Source: Nitrospira sp. (GTDB lineage: Bacteria; Nitrospirota; Nitrospiria; Nitrospirales; Nitrospiraceae). From it: a stretch of 64,000 nt of DNA. Shown piece by piece: positions 53,099 to 61,713 of this stretch; position 1 is the stretch's first letter, and each line of letters opens with the position of its first letter. The translations under genes and the position numbers were made by a program. Location: contig JBAOHZ010000009.1 in assembly GCA_037045225.1 (NCBI GenBank), positions 992,001 through 1,056,000 on the forward strand, read 5' to 3'. The notes under the pieces are model-generated. The model saw only the letters and a program-made list of their open reading frames with translations. It did not search any database and was not told the origin of the DNA.

Positions 53099-53910
53099 AT
53101 CGTCGGATTCTGCTCGCAGTGGGCATCCTCGGTACGGTGGGACTCAGTCTGCTGCCGTTCCTCTGGTTCGTCCTCACGTCGTTCAAGTCGCAACATGAGA
53201 TCGAGGCCGCGCCGCCCGGCTGGTGGCCCTCGGGCAGCCTGGGATTTTATCGCTCAGCCCTCTTCGAGCATCACCTCTTCGACTATGCACTGAACAGCAT
53301 GATGGTGGCCGGCTCCACAACATTGCTGGCCCTCCTGTTCGCCATCCCGGCCGCCTATGCTCTGGCTCGGCTCACCATCCCCGGAAAACAGGGCATTCTG
53401 GCGGTGCTGCTCTGCGTCTCGATGTTCCCGCAAATGGCCATCGCCGGACCGGTCTGGCGGCTGCTCGATTCCCTCGGCGGGCTCAACCACCGCTGGGGCG
53501 TCGTGCTCCCCTATGTAGCATTAACCCTGCCGCTGGCGATCTGGATTTTGGCCAGCTTCTTCAAAGAACTCCCGCCCGAGTTGGAGGATGCCGCGCGAGT
53601 GGATGGGTGCGGGCCCTGGGCGACCCTGTTCCGGATCACGCTCCCGCTGGCGACGCCGGGGATTTTTACCGCGGCGATCCTGATCCTGATCTATGCCTGG
53701 AACGAATTTTTCTTCGCGCTCCTGATCCTCACCCAGCCGGAACAACAGACCCTTCCTGTCGGCATCGCACTTTTTCAGGGAGAATTCACCATGCCCTGGG
53801 GCGAACTGGCCGCAGCGTCGGTTCTGGCAACTCTTCCGTTGATCGTGGTTGTGCTGTTATGTCAACGATGGATTGTAAGTGGATTGTCCGCCGGAGCGGT
53901 CAAAGGCTAG
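53095..53910 (+). CDS. Sugar ABC transporter permease (MalG type)
   Basis: The 271-residue protein starts at the ATG at 53095 (overlapping the previous TGA): MNRRILLAVGILGTVGLSLL. It shows WFVLTSFKSQHEIEAAPPGW, NSMMVAGSTTLLALLFAIPA, the EAA loop LEDAARVDGCGPWATLFRIT and YAWNEFFFALLILTQPEQQT, all typical of MalG-type permeases. The longer open frame that begins at 52702 lies inside the preceding gene and is not used. A dispersed repeat begins right after the stop. Confidence 0.93.
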   Translation: MNRRILLAVGILGTVGLSLLPFLWFVLTSFKSQHEIEAAPPGWWPSGSLGFYRSALFEHHLFDYALNSMMVAGSTTLLALLFAIPAAYALARLTIPGKQGILAVLLCVSMFPQMAIAGPVWRLLDSLGGLNHRWGVVLPYVALTLPLAIWILASFFKELPPELEDAARVDGCGPWATLFRITLPLATPGIFTAAILILIYAWNEFFFALLILTQPEQQTLPVGIALFQGEFTMPWGELAAASVLATLPLIVVVLLCQRWIVSGLSAGAVKG

Positions 53911-54011
53911 CAGAATGTTGAACAAGGGCTTCCAGCGGCGTGCTCGGTTATACGCCTCAGTCGACGTACGTCCTGCGGCCTTGCTGGACAGGCCGTTCCG
54001 AATAGCCTGTT
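53911..54011 (+). repeat. Dispersed intergenic repeat, copy 3 (short form)
   Basis: Blocks shared with the copies at 14053 and 41002 are CCAGCGGCGTGCTCG, TACGCCTCAGTCGACGTACG, TGCGGCCTTGCTGGAC and GAATAGCCTG. The centre is shorter by about 20 bases. The ends pair imperfectly (TGTTGAACAAGGGC against the complement of GGCCGTTCCGAATAGCC). It lies inside the ABC transporter operon, between the second permease and the ATPase gene. Confidence 0.75.
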
Positions 54012-54043
54012 GTTAAGCACCGTGCGCTTCGAAGGGAACCCTC

Positions 54044-55144
54044 ATGGCTGAATTGGAACTGCGTGGTATCTCAAAATCGTTTAGTGCCCAACCCGTGTTG
54101 CGCGATATCTCGCTGCAAGTTCCCAATGGAAGCTTTACGATTCTGCTCGGCCCCTCCGGTTGCGGGAAATCCACGTTGCTACGCATTATTGCCGGGCTCG
54201 ACAACCAGACATCAGGGCAGGTGCATATCGACGGAAAAGCCGTCGATCATCTCCCTCCGGCCGAACGGGATATTGCGATGGTCTTTCAGCAGTACGCGCT
54301 GTATCCGCACCTCTCGGTTCGCGAGAATCTCGCCTTTGCCCTCACCATACGACGCACTCCGCGCCAGGTGATCGATGAACGAATCGCCGAAGCGGCACAG
54401 TTGCTGGACATTGAGCCGCTGCTCGATCGCAAACCCAAGGACCTGTCCGGTGGGCAACGACAACGGGTCGCGATGGGACGGGCTATCGTGCGTAAGCCGA
54501 GGCTGTTCCTATTCGATGAACCACTCTCCAACCTGGATGCACAGCTGCGCACGTCGATGCGCATCGAGCTCAAAAAGCTCCAGCAACGCCTGCAGGCCAC
54601 GATGATCTATGTCACCCACGACCAGGTGGAAGCCATGACGCTAGGCGATCGCATCGTGGTCATCGAGGGTGGACGCATCCGCCAGGCGGATGACCCCCAT
54701 CGCACATACACCGCACCGGCCGACCCCTTCGTCGCCTCCTTCATCGGCACACCACCCATGAACCTCTGGGAAGGCACCCTCACGACAAAAGACGGCGCAA
54801 CCGTCTTTCGAAGTCATGATCTGACCCTTCCGCTGCCGGCAAGGCTAAGCGCACCTCACGCGGCGGAGAATTCGGCCGCCACGCTTGGCATTCGCCCGGA
54901 GGACATCACGATCAGAGAATCGCCGGAAGCCTTGCAGGCCACAGGAACGGTGGAGCTGGTGGAGGACCTGGGGGCAGACCTGTTGCTGCATTGCCGGATC
55001 GGTGCACTTCGCCTCGTGGTGCGTGCGGCCCGACGCACCGACAAGATCCAGGGACAAACAGTGACACTCTTTTTCCCTCTCGATAAATTGCATCTCTTCA
55101 TCGACCACCGCCGCTTTGACTCGCCCGACGCCATGCCCACTTGA
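54044..55144 (+). CDS. Sugar ABC transporter ATPase (MalK/UgpC type)
   Basis: The 366-residue ATPase has Walker A GPSGCGKSTLLRI, Q-loop FQQYALYPHLSV, signature LSGGQRQRVAMGRAIVRKPR, Walker B LFLFDEPLSNLDAQLR and the switch His in YVTHDQVEAM. The C-terminal TOBE domain (RPEDITIRESPEALQATGTV) is typical of MalK/UgpC. It supplies energy to the two permeases at 52187-53910; it starts 134 bases after them, beyond the repeat. Confidence 0.95.
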   Translation: MAELELRGISKSFSAQPVLRDISLQVPNGSFTILLGPSGCGKSTLLRIIAGLDNQTSGQVHIDGKAVDHLPPAERDIAMVFQQYALYPHLSVRENLAFALTIRRTPRQVIDERIAEAAQLLDIEPLLDRKPKDLSGGQRQRVAMGRAIVRKPRLFLFDEPLSNLDAQLRTSMRIELKKLQQRLQATMIYVTHDQVEAMTLGDRIVVIEGGRIRQADDPHRTYTAPADPFVASFIGTPPMNLWEGTLTTKDGATVFRSHDLTLPLPARLSAPHAAENSAATLGIRPEDITIRESPEALQATGTVELVEDLGADLLLHCRIGALRLVVRAARRTDKIQGQTVTLFFPLDKLHLFIDHRRFDSPDAMPT

Positions 55145-55239
55145 GGACGACCCGTAGCTTCGCCTCACCGCAAGCACGACCAATCAGATCCGTGGGTGTG
55201 ACACATGGGCTAGGGTTCTGAACTCGCTACCATCATCCA

Positions 55240-55660
55240 TGCCGTCGAGGCGCTGGCCGTAGCCAGCCCGCGCTACTCGTCAGAATGTATGATTGCAAGA
55301 CCTGACCGCGCCTTGCATTGACACCAGCATTGTCGGTCATCACACTCGATGAACCAAGGTGGGCCGTGTGCTAGTAATAGATCGCCCCGCTGGCGCCAAT
55401 CGTCGCAATGCGCTGGCCACCCGCAAAGATCACTCGTGAACAACTCGCATTGTCACACTCGTAGAGCTTGCTGACATAGCGCGTGGTCGTGGTCCCTGCC
55501 GTCTTCTTGACCCGCCCACCGTCCCCGTCATAGACGAACGTAGTGGTTTGGCCCGCGATCGTGATTGTGAGAGGTTTGTTCTCGAGGTTATAAGTGAGTG
55601 TCCGGCCGGCCTCAGTAGGTCAACGAAGCCGTCGCGCCATTGGCGGCAAAGAAATTGTTC
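55240..55660 (-). pseudogene. Rhs/YD-repeat protein remnant
   Basis: The minus strand encodes FFAANGATASLTY, then after a one-base shift EAGRTLTYNLENKPLTITI, YDGDGGRVKKTAGTTTTRY, VIFAGGQRIATIGASGAIYY, a TAG (55371-55373), and HTAHLGSSSVMTDNAG. This is the conserved core of Rhs/YD-repeat proteins, normally YYHTDHLGSSxxxTD. The shift near 55614 and the in-frame stop make it non-functional. Homology ends at both sides, so only the tail of an Rhs gene remains. Confidence 0.88.
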
Positions 55661-55686
55661 TCGCTTCGTTTTGTTTCGTTTGCAGC

Positions 55687-56202
55687 TTACGAAACGTCTA
55701 CGCACCGTTCTGGCAACAGGTAATCTGGATGTTTTTGGGAGAATGATGTTAGGGAAATCTTTCGACATTCACCACTGAGCATAAATTCCATCTTTCCTGA
55801 TACGGCTGAACTCGCACTCACAATGTACCTAACGTTGGGCTCTAGATGTGGATGAAGGCCCGCGTCAGGAAAAACTTGCTCAAGTCCCTCCGGCACTTGT
55901 CCAAACTTCAGGGTGGCCAGAGTAACAGGTTTAACTCTTTTCCAAGCCTCCCAATCGTGTTTCCCGGGTTCGAATTGTGGATAGTTGAACGCACGAATTT
56001 TCCAGATGGTTTTGCCCGTCTCAGACTCAATGATTTCTAAATCAATAATCGACACGGATTCTTTTGTGTTCTTGACATAATGAAACGTGAACCAAGGCTC
56101 ACGTCCATCTGGCACCAGTCCAATTGAAATCTCGTCTAGAATACATGAGCTCATTGTGAGCAACACCCCCAGCAGCAAGCTCGCGGCGATATAGCGCTTC
56201 AA
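55687..56202 (-). CDS. Lipoprotein of unknown function
   Basis: The 171-residue product has a lipoprotein signal (AASLLLGVLLTMSSC) and a beta-rich domain with WFTFHYVKNTKESVSIIDLE, TIWKIRAFNYPQFEPGKHDW and NVRYIVSASSAVSGKMEFML. The start codon is TTG at 56202, overlapping the stop of the 43-codon gene upstream (TTGA). I do not recognise it. Its place between a small coupled gene and Rhs debris makes an immunity-type or accessory role possible, but that is speculation. Confidence 0.72.
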   Translation of the reverse strand: MKRYIAASLLLGVLLTMSSCILDEISIGLVPDGREPWFTFHYVKNTKESVSIIDLEIIESETGKTIWKIRAFNYPQFEPGKHDWEAWKRVKPVTLATLKFGQVPEGLEQVFPDAGLHPHLEPNVRYIVSASSAVSGKMEFMLSGECRKISLTSFSQKHPDYLLPERCVDVS

Positions 56203-56330
56203 CAGACACCACCAACACAGTCACAGTACAAATCCTTGGTCACATTCTCCGCGCCTTTTTCAAAAGAATTCGGATACCCATTGGATATCAAATCGCGAAC
56301 GTATTGAGACTGAAACCCGAGGAGTCCCAT
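56199..56330 (-). CDS. Small Cys-rich-tailed protein coupled to the lipoprotein
   Basis: The frame begins with ATG at 56330, 6 bases after AGGAG, and encodes 43 residues: MGLLGFQSQYVRDLISNGYP at the start and DLYCDCVGGVC at the end. The TGA overlaps the TTG start of the lipoprotein gene, suggesting translational coupling. The composition is protein-like. In-frame sequence upstream of the ATG (back to a stop near 56366) also reads as plausible helix, so it could alternatively be the last part of a truncated larger gene. Confidence 0.5.
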   Translation of the reverse strand: MGLLGFQSQYVRDLISNGYPNSFEKGAENVTKDLYCDCVGGVC

Positions 56331-56890
56331 GGATTGCTCCTGTAAAGCGTGGAGGACATTAACAGTCAGGTCTTGCAATCAAACAATGAGCCCAGAAACG
56401 GCAGTTGCGGGTCCTTCTTTTGGATGAATGCCGTCCCAGCTGAACTGCGCGACTGATGACTGCGCACCTCACGCGCCCATTCTAGCAGGGCCCATTGAAT
56501 GCGCAAGACAGGGCACATTGCCGCCGGTAGTTCGATTGCCCCCTCATGATAGGCAACGGCTTGAAGTGGAGGAACACCGGACGGCCGGCGCTGATTCGTC
56601 GATTGCATTGATCAGGACGGAATCCCCGCCAGCGAATCCGCCGTGAACTGCGGTTCCGGCCACACGACCTACAGACAACGCGTGCTGATCGACCACCATC
56701 GTTCCGATCCACCCTCCGACCCACCCACTTGACTGCGGGCCAGGTTTTCTTATCTCTTTATTAACGACCTCGGCAGGCGGAAGAGAAAAAGCGCAAGTTC
56801 GCTTGCAATGCGCCAGGAGACCTCGTAAGCTCCGGAAAGGATTGCACTCTTGCCTGTGCGCACCGAATTATCTCCCACGGATAGACCCTG
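56331..56890. other. About 560 bases with no supported gene
   Basis: Short frames on both strands (for example 56366-56608 minus) have no family resemblance or clear ribosome site. The stretch probably holds decayed sequence plus the promoter of the DnaJ-like gene. Confidence 0.35.
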
Positions 56891-57919
56891 ATGGCCACAT
56901 CTCAACGCGGTTATTACGACATTCTCGGCGTGCCACGCGGTGCGACGGCCGACGACATCAAAAAGGCGTTTCGCCGCCGCGCCCGCGAAATCCATCCCGA
57001 TCTCCATACCGGCACAAAAAAGACGGAGATGGAGAAGAAATTCAAGGAGTTGAACGAAGCGCACGAAGTGCTGTCGGACCCGGATAAGCGAAAAAAATAC
57101 GATCAGTACGGCTCGAACTGGGAACAGGCGGAAGCCTATGAGCAGGCACGACAACAGGCCGGCGCCCAAGCGGGTCGCGGCGGCCAGGCAGGCGGATTCA
57201 GCGGCGACTTCGGCGATATCTTCGAGACCTTCTTCGGCGGACGCACTCGTGGTGGCGCCTCTCCGGGGTTTGCGGTTGATGGGGAAGATCTGGAAACCGA
57301 CGTTCACCTCACCATCCGCGACGTCTTGACCGGGGTCACGCGGCGCATCGATCTCACTGAGCGCGTGCCGTGCAAAGCCTGCGGGGGCAGTGCCATCGTG
57401 CGCGGCCGTCCCTGCATCGTGTGCGGCGGCTCGGGCACGCAAGCTGAAAAACGCACCATTGAAGTCCGCATACCGGCAGGCGTGCAGGCTGACACCCGCG
57501 TCCGCCTGGCCGGCAAGGGACAACCAGGCATGCACGGGGGCAAGCCCGGCGATCTCTATCTGCGCGTCCATATCCAAGCAAACGGCGTCTTCCGGCAAAA
57601 GGGATTCGATATCCAGGTCACCCTCCCCATCTGGCCATGGGAGGCGGCTCTGGGCGCTGAGGTGATGGCTCCGACCCTGACGGAACCGGTGAAGGTAAAA
57701 ATTCCCCCAGGCAGCAAAACCGACAGTAAGCTACGCCTCAAGGGCAAGGGCCTCCCGACCTCGACCGGCGAGCAGGGAGATCTCTTCCTGAAACTGAAAG
57801 TCGTCATGCCCACCGCCATCTCCGACGAGGAGCGAGCGCTCTATGAACAGTTAGGCCGCGGGCGCCATCTCGACCCTCGGGCGGAGATCATTGCCGCATC
57901 GCGGCGCAGTTCATCCTGA
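56891..57919 (+). CDS. DnaJ-like co-chaperone with a reduced zinc region
   Basis: J-domain proteins stimulate DnaK. The 342-residue protein has the J domain (GYYDILGVPRGATADDIKKA, HPD in REIHPDLH), a Gly-rich segment, and a C-terminal substrate-binding region (IEVRIPAGVQADTRVRLAGK, VKVKIPPGSKTDSKLRLKGK). Only two CxxCGG-type units are present (CKACGG and CIVCGG), enough for one zinc site instead of the two in DnaJ. It is thus between DnaJ and CbpA in layout. It heads a run of plus-strand genes. Confidence 0.92.
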   Translation: MATSQRGYYDILGVPRGATADDIKKAFRRRAREIHPDLHTGTKKTEMEKKFKELNEAHEVLSDPDKRKKYDQYGSNWEQAEAYEQARQQAGAQAGRGGQAGGFSGDFGDIFETFFGGRTRGGASPGFAVDGEDLETDVHLTIRDVLTGVTRRIDLTERVPCKACGGSAIVRGRPCIVCGGSGTQAEKRTIEVRIPAGVQADTRVRLAGKGQPGMHGGKPGDLYLRVHIQANGVFRQKGFDIQVTLPIWPWEAALGAEVMAPTLTEPVKVKIPPGSKTDSKLRLKGKGLPTSTGEQGDLFLKLKVVMPTAISDEERALYEQLGRGRHLDPRAEIIAASRRSSS

Positions 57920-57948
57920 CCTACGCCACACTAAGGCCGACTCCCGCT

Positions 57949-58596
57949 ATGACCATTGCCGAATACGCGCTCCTCGCGTTCAGCTCTCTGTTCGTCATCG
58001 TCGACCCTATTGCCGTGGTCCCGGCCTTCCTCGCGATGACCCCACGAGATTCCGTGGCACAACGGCTCCGGACTGCGCGCGTCGCCTGCATGGTCACCGT
58101 CGCGCTCCTGACGGGGTTCGCCCTGTTCGGGCAAACCGTCCTCAAATTTCTAGGCATTACCTTGCCGGCGGTGCAGATTGCCGGTGGGCTGATCTTATTA
58201 CTCGTAGCGCTGGACATGCTCCGCGCACAACGATCCACCGTGCAGGAAACGGCGGCGGAAACGGCGGCTGGCACCAGTAAGGACGACATTGCCATCACCC
58301 CGCTCGCCATCCCTATGCTGGCGGGACCGGCTGCGATCTCGACGGTGATTCTCCTGGAGACGCAGGCGACTACCTGGATATTGCAGGCCGTATTGTTGGG
58401 ATGCCTTGTACTGATCGGGTTGGCGAGTTACATTATATTAGCGATCGGCGCACGCAGCGCGAAGTGGCTCAATCCTATCGCCGAGAAAATCATCGCACGG
58501 CTGATGGGCCTGTTGCTCGCCGCACTGGCCGTTCAATTTATGGTGAATGCCCTCACCGGAGACCAAGGGCTGTTACGCGGATTAACCGGACATTAA
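57949..58596 (+). CDS. MarC-family membrane protein
   Basis: The 215-residue protein has six membrane segments and the MarC/SNARE-associated pattern: FSSLFVIVDPIAVVPAFLAM, GITLPAVQIAGGLILLLVAL, then ITPLAIPMLAGPAAISTVIL and a final GLLLAALAVQFMVNAL. The family was once linked to multiple antibiotic resistance, but its real role is unknown. It lies 29 bases after the DnaJ-like stop. Confidence 0.9.
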   Translation: MTIAEYALLAFSSLFVIVDPIAVVPAFLAMTPRDSVAQRLRTARVACMVTVALLTGFALFGQTVLKFLGITLPAVQIAGGLILLLVALDMLRAQRSTVQETAAETAAGTSKDDIAITPLAIPMLAGPAAISTVILLETQATTWILQAVLLGCLVLIGLASYIILAIGARSAKWLNPIAEKIIARLMGLLLAALAVQFMVNALTGDQGLLRGLTGH

Positions 58597-58621
58597 CCGC
58601 TCTCAACTGAAGGAGGAACGA

Positions 58622-59218
58622 ATGACGACGAAACTGTTCACATTGGCTACCGCTTCGGCCATCGCCTGCGCGCTGACGATCTCCCCCGCCTGGGCGAACC
58701 CCGAAGGGGGATACGGCGGGCACAGCGGCGGCAGCCACGAAAAAGGCCAGCACGGCATGGGTGCCGCGATGATGGAAATGATGATGCACGGCGGAGCCGG
58801 GCACCTCATTCGTCATCTTCTGAAGCATGACAAAGAGATCGGGCTGAGCGCCGAACAGGTCACCAAACTCAAGGAGCTCCAGCTCAATCTCGACAAGAAC
58901 CGGATCAAGATGGAAGCCGATATCCAAGTCGCCGAACGGGAAGTGAAGGCCCTCAACGACGAGGAGAAGTCGGACATCGCCGCCATCGAAGCCAAGCTCA
59001 AGCAAAGCGCCGATGTGCAGATCGGACTCCGCGTCCTGTCGATCAAGACCAGACGGGAAGCTCTCGCACTACTGACTCCGGAACAACGTGCGAAGGAACA
59101 AGCCGAGCATGAGAAGATGATGCAGCAGCATAAGGGCCAGACTGCTCCCCACGGCAAGGATCCGCATAGCAGCAATCCACACGGCGCCAACCCGCACGGT
59201 GAGGCGAAACCCCACTAA
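58622..59218 (+). CDS. Spy/CpxP-like periplasmic protein with His-rich ends
   Basis: The 198-residue product has a signal peptide (ending PAWA), a Gly/His/Met-rich segment (YGGHSGGSHEKGQHGMG, MMEMMMHGG), a four-helix LTxxQ-type core (IGLSAEQVTKLKELQLNLDK, LLTPEQRAKEQAEHEKMMQQ) and a His-rich tail (HGKDPHSSNPHGANPHGEAK). It is likely a periplasmic chaperone or metal-responsive protein of the Spy/CpxP/heavy-metal-sensor group. An AGGAGG site precedes the ATG. Confidence 0.8.
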   Translation: MTTKLFTLATASAIACALTISPAWANPEGGYGGHSGGSHEKGQHGMGAAMMEMMMHGGAGHLIRHLLKHDKEIGLSAEQVTKLKELQLNLDKNRIKMEADIQVAEREVKALNDEEKSDIAAIEAKLKQSADVQIGLRVLSIKTRREALALLTPEQRAKEQAEHEKMMQQHKGQTAPHGKDPHSSNPHGANPHGEAKPH

Positions 59219-59249
59219 CCCGTACATCCCACAGAACCGGAGGTCATAC

Positions 59250-59618
59250 ATGATCAAGCACGTTGCAGTACCCGCCCTGATGGTCGCGGCACTCTGTTTC
59301 ATGACCACACCTGCCTGGAGTGACAAGGGACACAAAGGCAAGGACGAGAAGTGTGACGCCGCCGAGTTGGTGAAGGATGCCAAGGTCACCATCGACCAGG
59401 CCATTAAGACCGCGCTGGACGCGGTCCCCGGCACAGCCGTCGAAGCCGAGCTGGAAAAGAAGCACGACAAAACGGTCTGGGAAGTCGAAGTGCTGGGAGC
59501 CGACGGCACCATGACGGAAGTCCATATCGACGCGGGAACAGGCACCGTCATCGATAAAGAAGCGAAGCACGAGAAACACGAGAAGAAGGACAAGCACGAC
59601 AAGAAAGACAAGCACTAG
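59250..59618 (+). CDS. Exported PepSY-domain protein with a Lys/His tail
   Basis: The 122-residue protein has a signal peptide (PAWS), a PepSY domain (TIDQAIKTALDAVPGTAVEA, VWEVEVLGADGTMTEVHIDA, GTGTVI) and a tail of repeated KHEKHEKK-type residues that may bind metal. The ATG at 59250 has GGAGG 6 bases before it; the upstream start at 59199 would overlap the Spy-like gene. The two small exported proteins are probably co-expressed. Confidence 0.85.
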   Translation: MIKHVAVPALMVAALCFMTTPAWSDKGHKGKDEKCDAAELVKDAKVTIDQAIKTALDAVPGTAVEAELEKKHDKTVWEVEVLGADGTMTEVHIDAGTGTVIDKEAKHEKHEKKDKHDKKDKH

Positions 59619-59629
59619 TCCATGCCCGT

Positions 59630-59657
59630 CAGGGGCGCGCCTCCGGGTGCGCCCCTG
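59630..59657 (+). terminator. Hairpin terminator after the PepSY gene
   Basis: CAGGGGCGC and GCGCCCCTG form a 9-base-pair GC-rich stem with a 10-base loop, starting 11 bases after the PepSY stop. There is no strong T-run, so it may be an imperfect intrinsic terminator. Confidence 0.6.
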
Positions 59658-60037
59658 CCATTCCTCCCCCTCGTTCTTTCGCGCTGCCCCCTTTACCCGT
59701 ACCATTCTGTGCCTGATTCCAACTTGGCCGTAAGATCCGCGGATTGACCCTCCACGCCCTTCTGTGCGAAAGTTTCGCGACCCACTAGCCCGCATGATTC
59801 ACGAGAGCGCGTGACGAAACCGCCGAGATGCCACGCGAAACGGGCGCGCGGAGCTGCGAGGAAAGGCGGCATCCTTGCACAGGCTATTGACCGACTGAGC
59901 GGCGAGCCCGCCCGTCGTCAGGGTTGTCGGAGCGGCGTCCCGACGGTTGAAGTAGACATCTTCGTGCCTCATGCGAGCGACAGAGCACGCGCTGTACTAA
60001 ACGGTAGTCTTCCGGTCCCGTAACTGAAGGAGTTTCC
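59658..60037. other. About 380 bases upstream of ilvD, no supported gene
   Basis: Likely carries the ilvD promoter and leader. I looked for a leader peptide with runs of Ile, Val or Leu codons and did not find one. A CTGAAGGAG site precedes the ilvD ATG. Confidence 0.4.
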
Positions 60038-61711
60038 ATGACGATCGACCCACGACACAAAAGCCACAACTTGCTCGATGGACCGGGCCGCGCCCCGGCC
60101 CGCGCCATGCTCAAAGCCGTCGGCTTCACCGACGCGGACCTCGAACGCCCCCTGATCGGCGTCGCCAACACCTGGATCGAGGTCATGCCGTGCAATTACC
60201 ACCTCCGCCGCCTCTCCGAGCGGGTAAAAGCCGGGATTCGTGCAGCAGGCGGCACGCCGATCGAATACAACACCATCGCGGTGTCGGATGGTATTTCCAT
60301 GGGCACCGAAGGGATGAAGGCCTCGCTGATCAGCCGGGAAGTCATCGCCGACTCCATCGAATTGGTCGCACGTGGACACTTGTTTGACGGAGTGGTCGCC
60401 CTGTCCGGTTGCGACAAGACGATTCCAGGCACCGTCATGGCCCTCTGCCGGTTGAACGTCCCCTCACTCATGATCTACGGCGGCTCCATCATGCCGGGAC
60501 AGTTCCAGGGACACGACGTCACGATTCAAGACGTCTTCGAAGCCGTCGGGAAACACGCTTCCGGCAACATGACCAACGCCGAGCTGAAAGACTTGGAGGA
60601 CCATGCCTGTCCGGGACCCGGTGCCTGCGGCGGCCAGTTCACCGCCAACACCATGGCCATCGCCTTTGAATTCCTCGGTATCTCACCGATGGGCCGCAAT
60701 GGCGTCCCGGCCATGGACCAGAAAAAAGACGACGTGGCGTTCGAATGCGGCAAACTGGTCATGGACCTGCTGAAGAAAGACATTCGTCCCAAGCAGATCA
60801 TCACACGCCGCTCCATTGAAAATGCGATCGCCGCGGTGGCGACGACTGGCGGATCGACGAATGCCGTGTTGCACCTGCTGGCCGTGGCACGCGAAATGGG
60901 CGTGCGGCTGACCATCGACGATTTCGACAAGATCAACCGGAAGGTGCCGTTGTTGGCCGATCTGAAGCCGGGCGGTCGATTCACCGCGGCGGACTTATAT
61001 GCCGCCGGGGGCACCACTCTGGTCGCCAAGCGCCTGCTCGACGCGAAGATCCTGCACCCGGATCAGATCACCGTCACGGGACGCACCATCAGTGAGGAAG
61101 CCAAGGCCGCTACGGAGAAGCCGGACCAGCAAGTCCTGCGCCCCCTGGCCAAGCCGATCAAGCCGACAGGCGGCTTGGTCATCCTCAAGGGCAACCTCGC
61201 TCCGGATGGGTGCGTCGTGAAAGTCGCCGGCCACTCCATTCTGCATTTCAGCGGACCGGCCAAGGTCTACGAGCGTGAAGAAGATGCCTTCAAGGCCGTA
61301 CAGGCCGGCAAGATCAAAGCCGGCGATGTGGTGGTCATTCGATACGAAGGACCGTCTGGCGGCCCGGGCATGCGAGAGATGCTGGGTGTCACGGCCGCCA
61401 TCGTCGGAGCGGGACTCGGCGATTCCGTCGCCCTGCTTACTGACGGTCGGTTCTCCGGAGCCACGCATGGCCTGATGGCCGGGCATGTCGCGCCGGAAGC
61501 CATCAAAGGTGGTCCGATCGCAGCGGTGAAGACCGGCGACATCATCACCTTCGACATCACGAAGCGGCGCCTCGACGTCAACGTGACGCAAAAGGAACTG
61601 GCCGCGCGGCTGAAGAAGGTGAAGCACCCGTCACCACGGTACCTGTCCGGCGTGATGGGGAAATATGCCCGCCACGTCTCCTCCGCGTCGGAAGGGGCGG
61701 TGACGACCTAG
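60038..61711 (+). CDS. ilvD: Dihydroxy-acid dehydratase
   Basis: IlvD makes the 2-oxo acids that give valine, leucine and isoleucine. The 557-residue protein has the Fe-S cysteines in SGCDKTIPGT and GPGACGGQFTANTM, NTWIEVMPCNYHL, GGSTNAVLHLLAVAREMG and GRFSGATHGLMAGHVAPEA. Length matches the family. It stands apart from other branched-chain amino-acid genes in this window; the next gene begins 2 bases after its stop. Confidence 0.98.
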   Translation: MTIDPRHKSHNLLDGPGRAPARAMLKAVGFTDADLERPLIGVANTWIEVMPCNYHLRRLSERVKAGIRAAGGTPIEYNTIAVSDGISMGTEGMKASLISREVIADSIELVARGHLFDGVVALSGCDKTIPGTVMALCRLNVPSLMIYGGSIMPGQFQGHDVTIQDVFEAVGKHASGNMTNAELKDLEDHACPGPGACGGQFTANTMAIAFEFLGISPMGRNGVPAMDQKKDDVAFECGKLVMDLLKKDIRPKQIITRRSIENAIAAVATTGGSTNAVLHLLAVAREMGVRLTIDDFDKINRKVPLLADLKPGGRFTAADLYAAGGTTLVAKRLLDAKILHPDQITVTGRTISEEAKAATEKPDQQVLRPLAKPIKPTGGLVILKGNLAPDGCVVKVAGHSILHFSGPAKVYEREEDAFKAVQAGKIKAGDVVVIRYEGPSGGPGMREMLGVTAAIVGAGLGDSVALLTDGRFSGATHGLMAGHVAPEAIKGGPIAAVKTGDIITFDITKRRLDVNVTQKELAARLKKVKHPSPRYLSGVMGKYARHVSSASEGAVTT

Positions 61712-61713
61712 CC

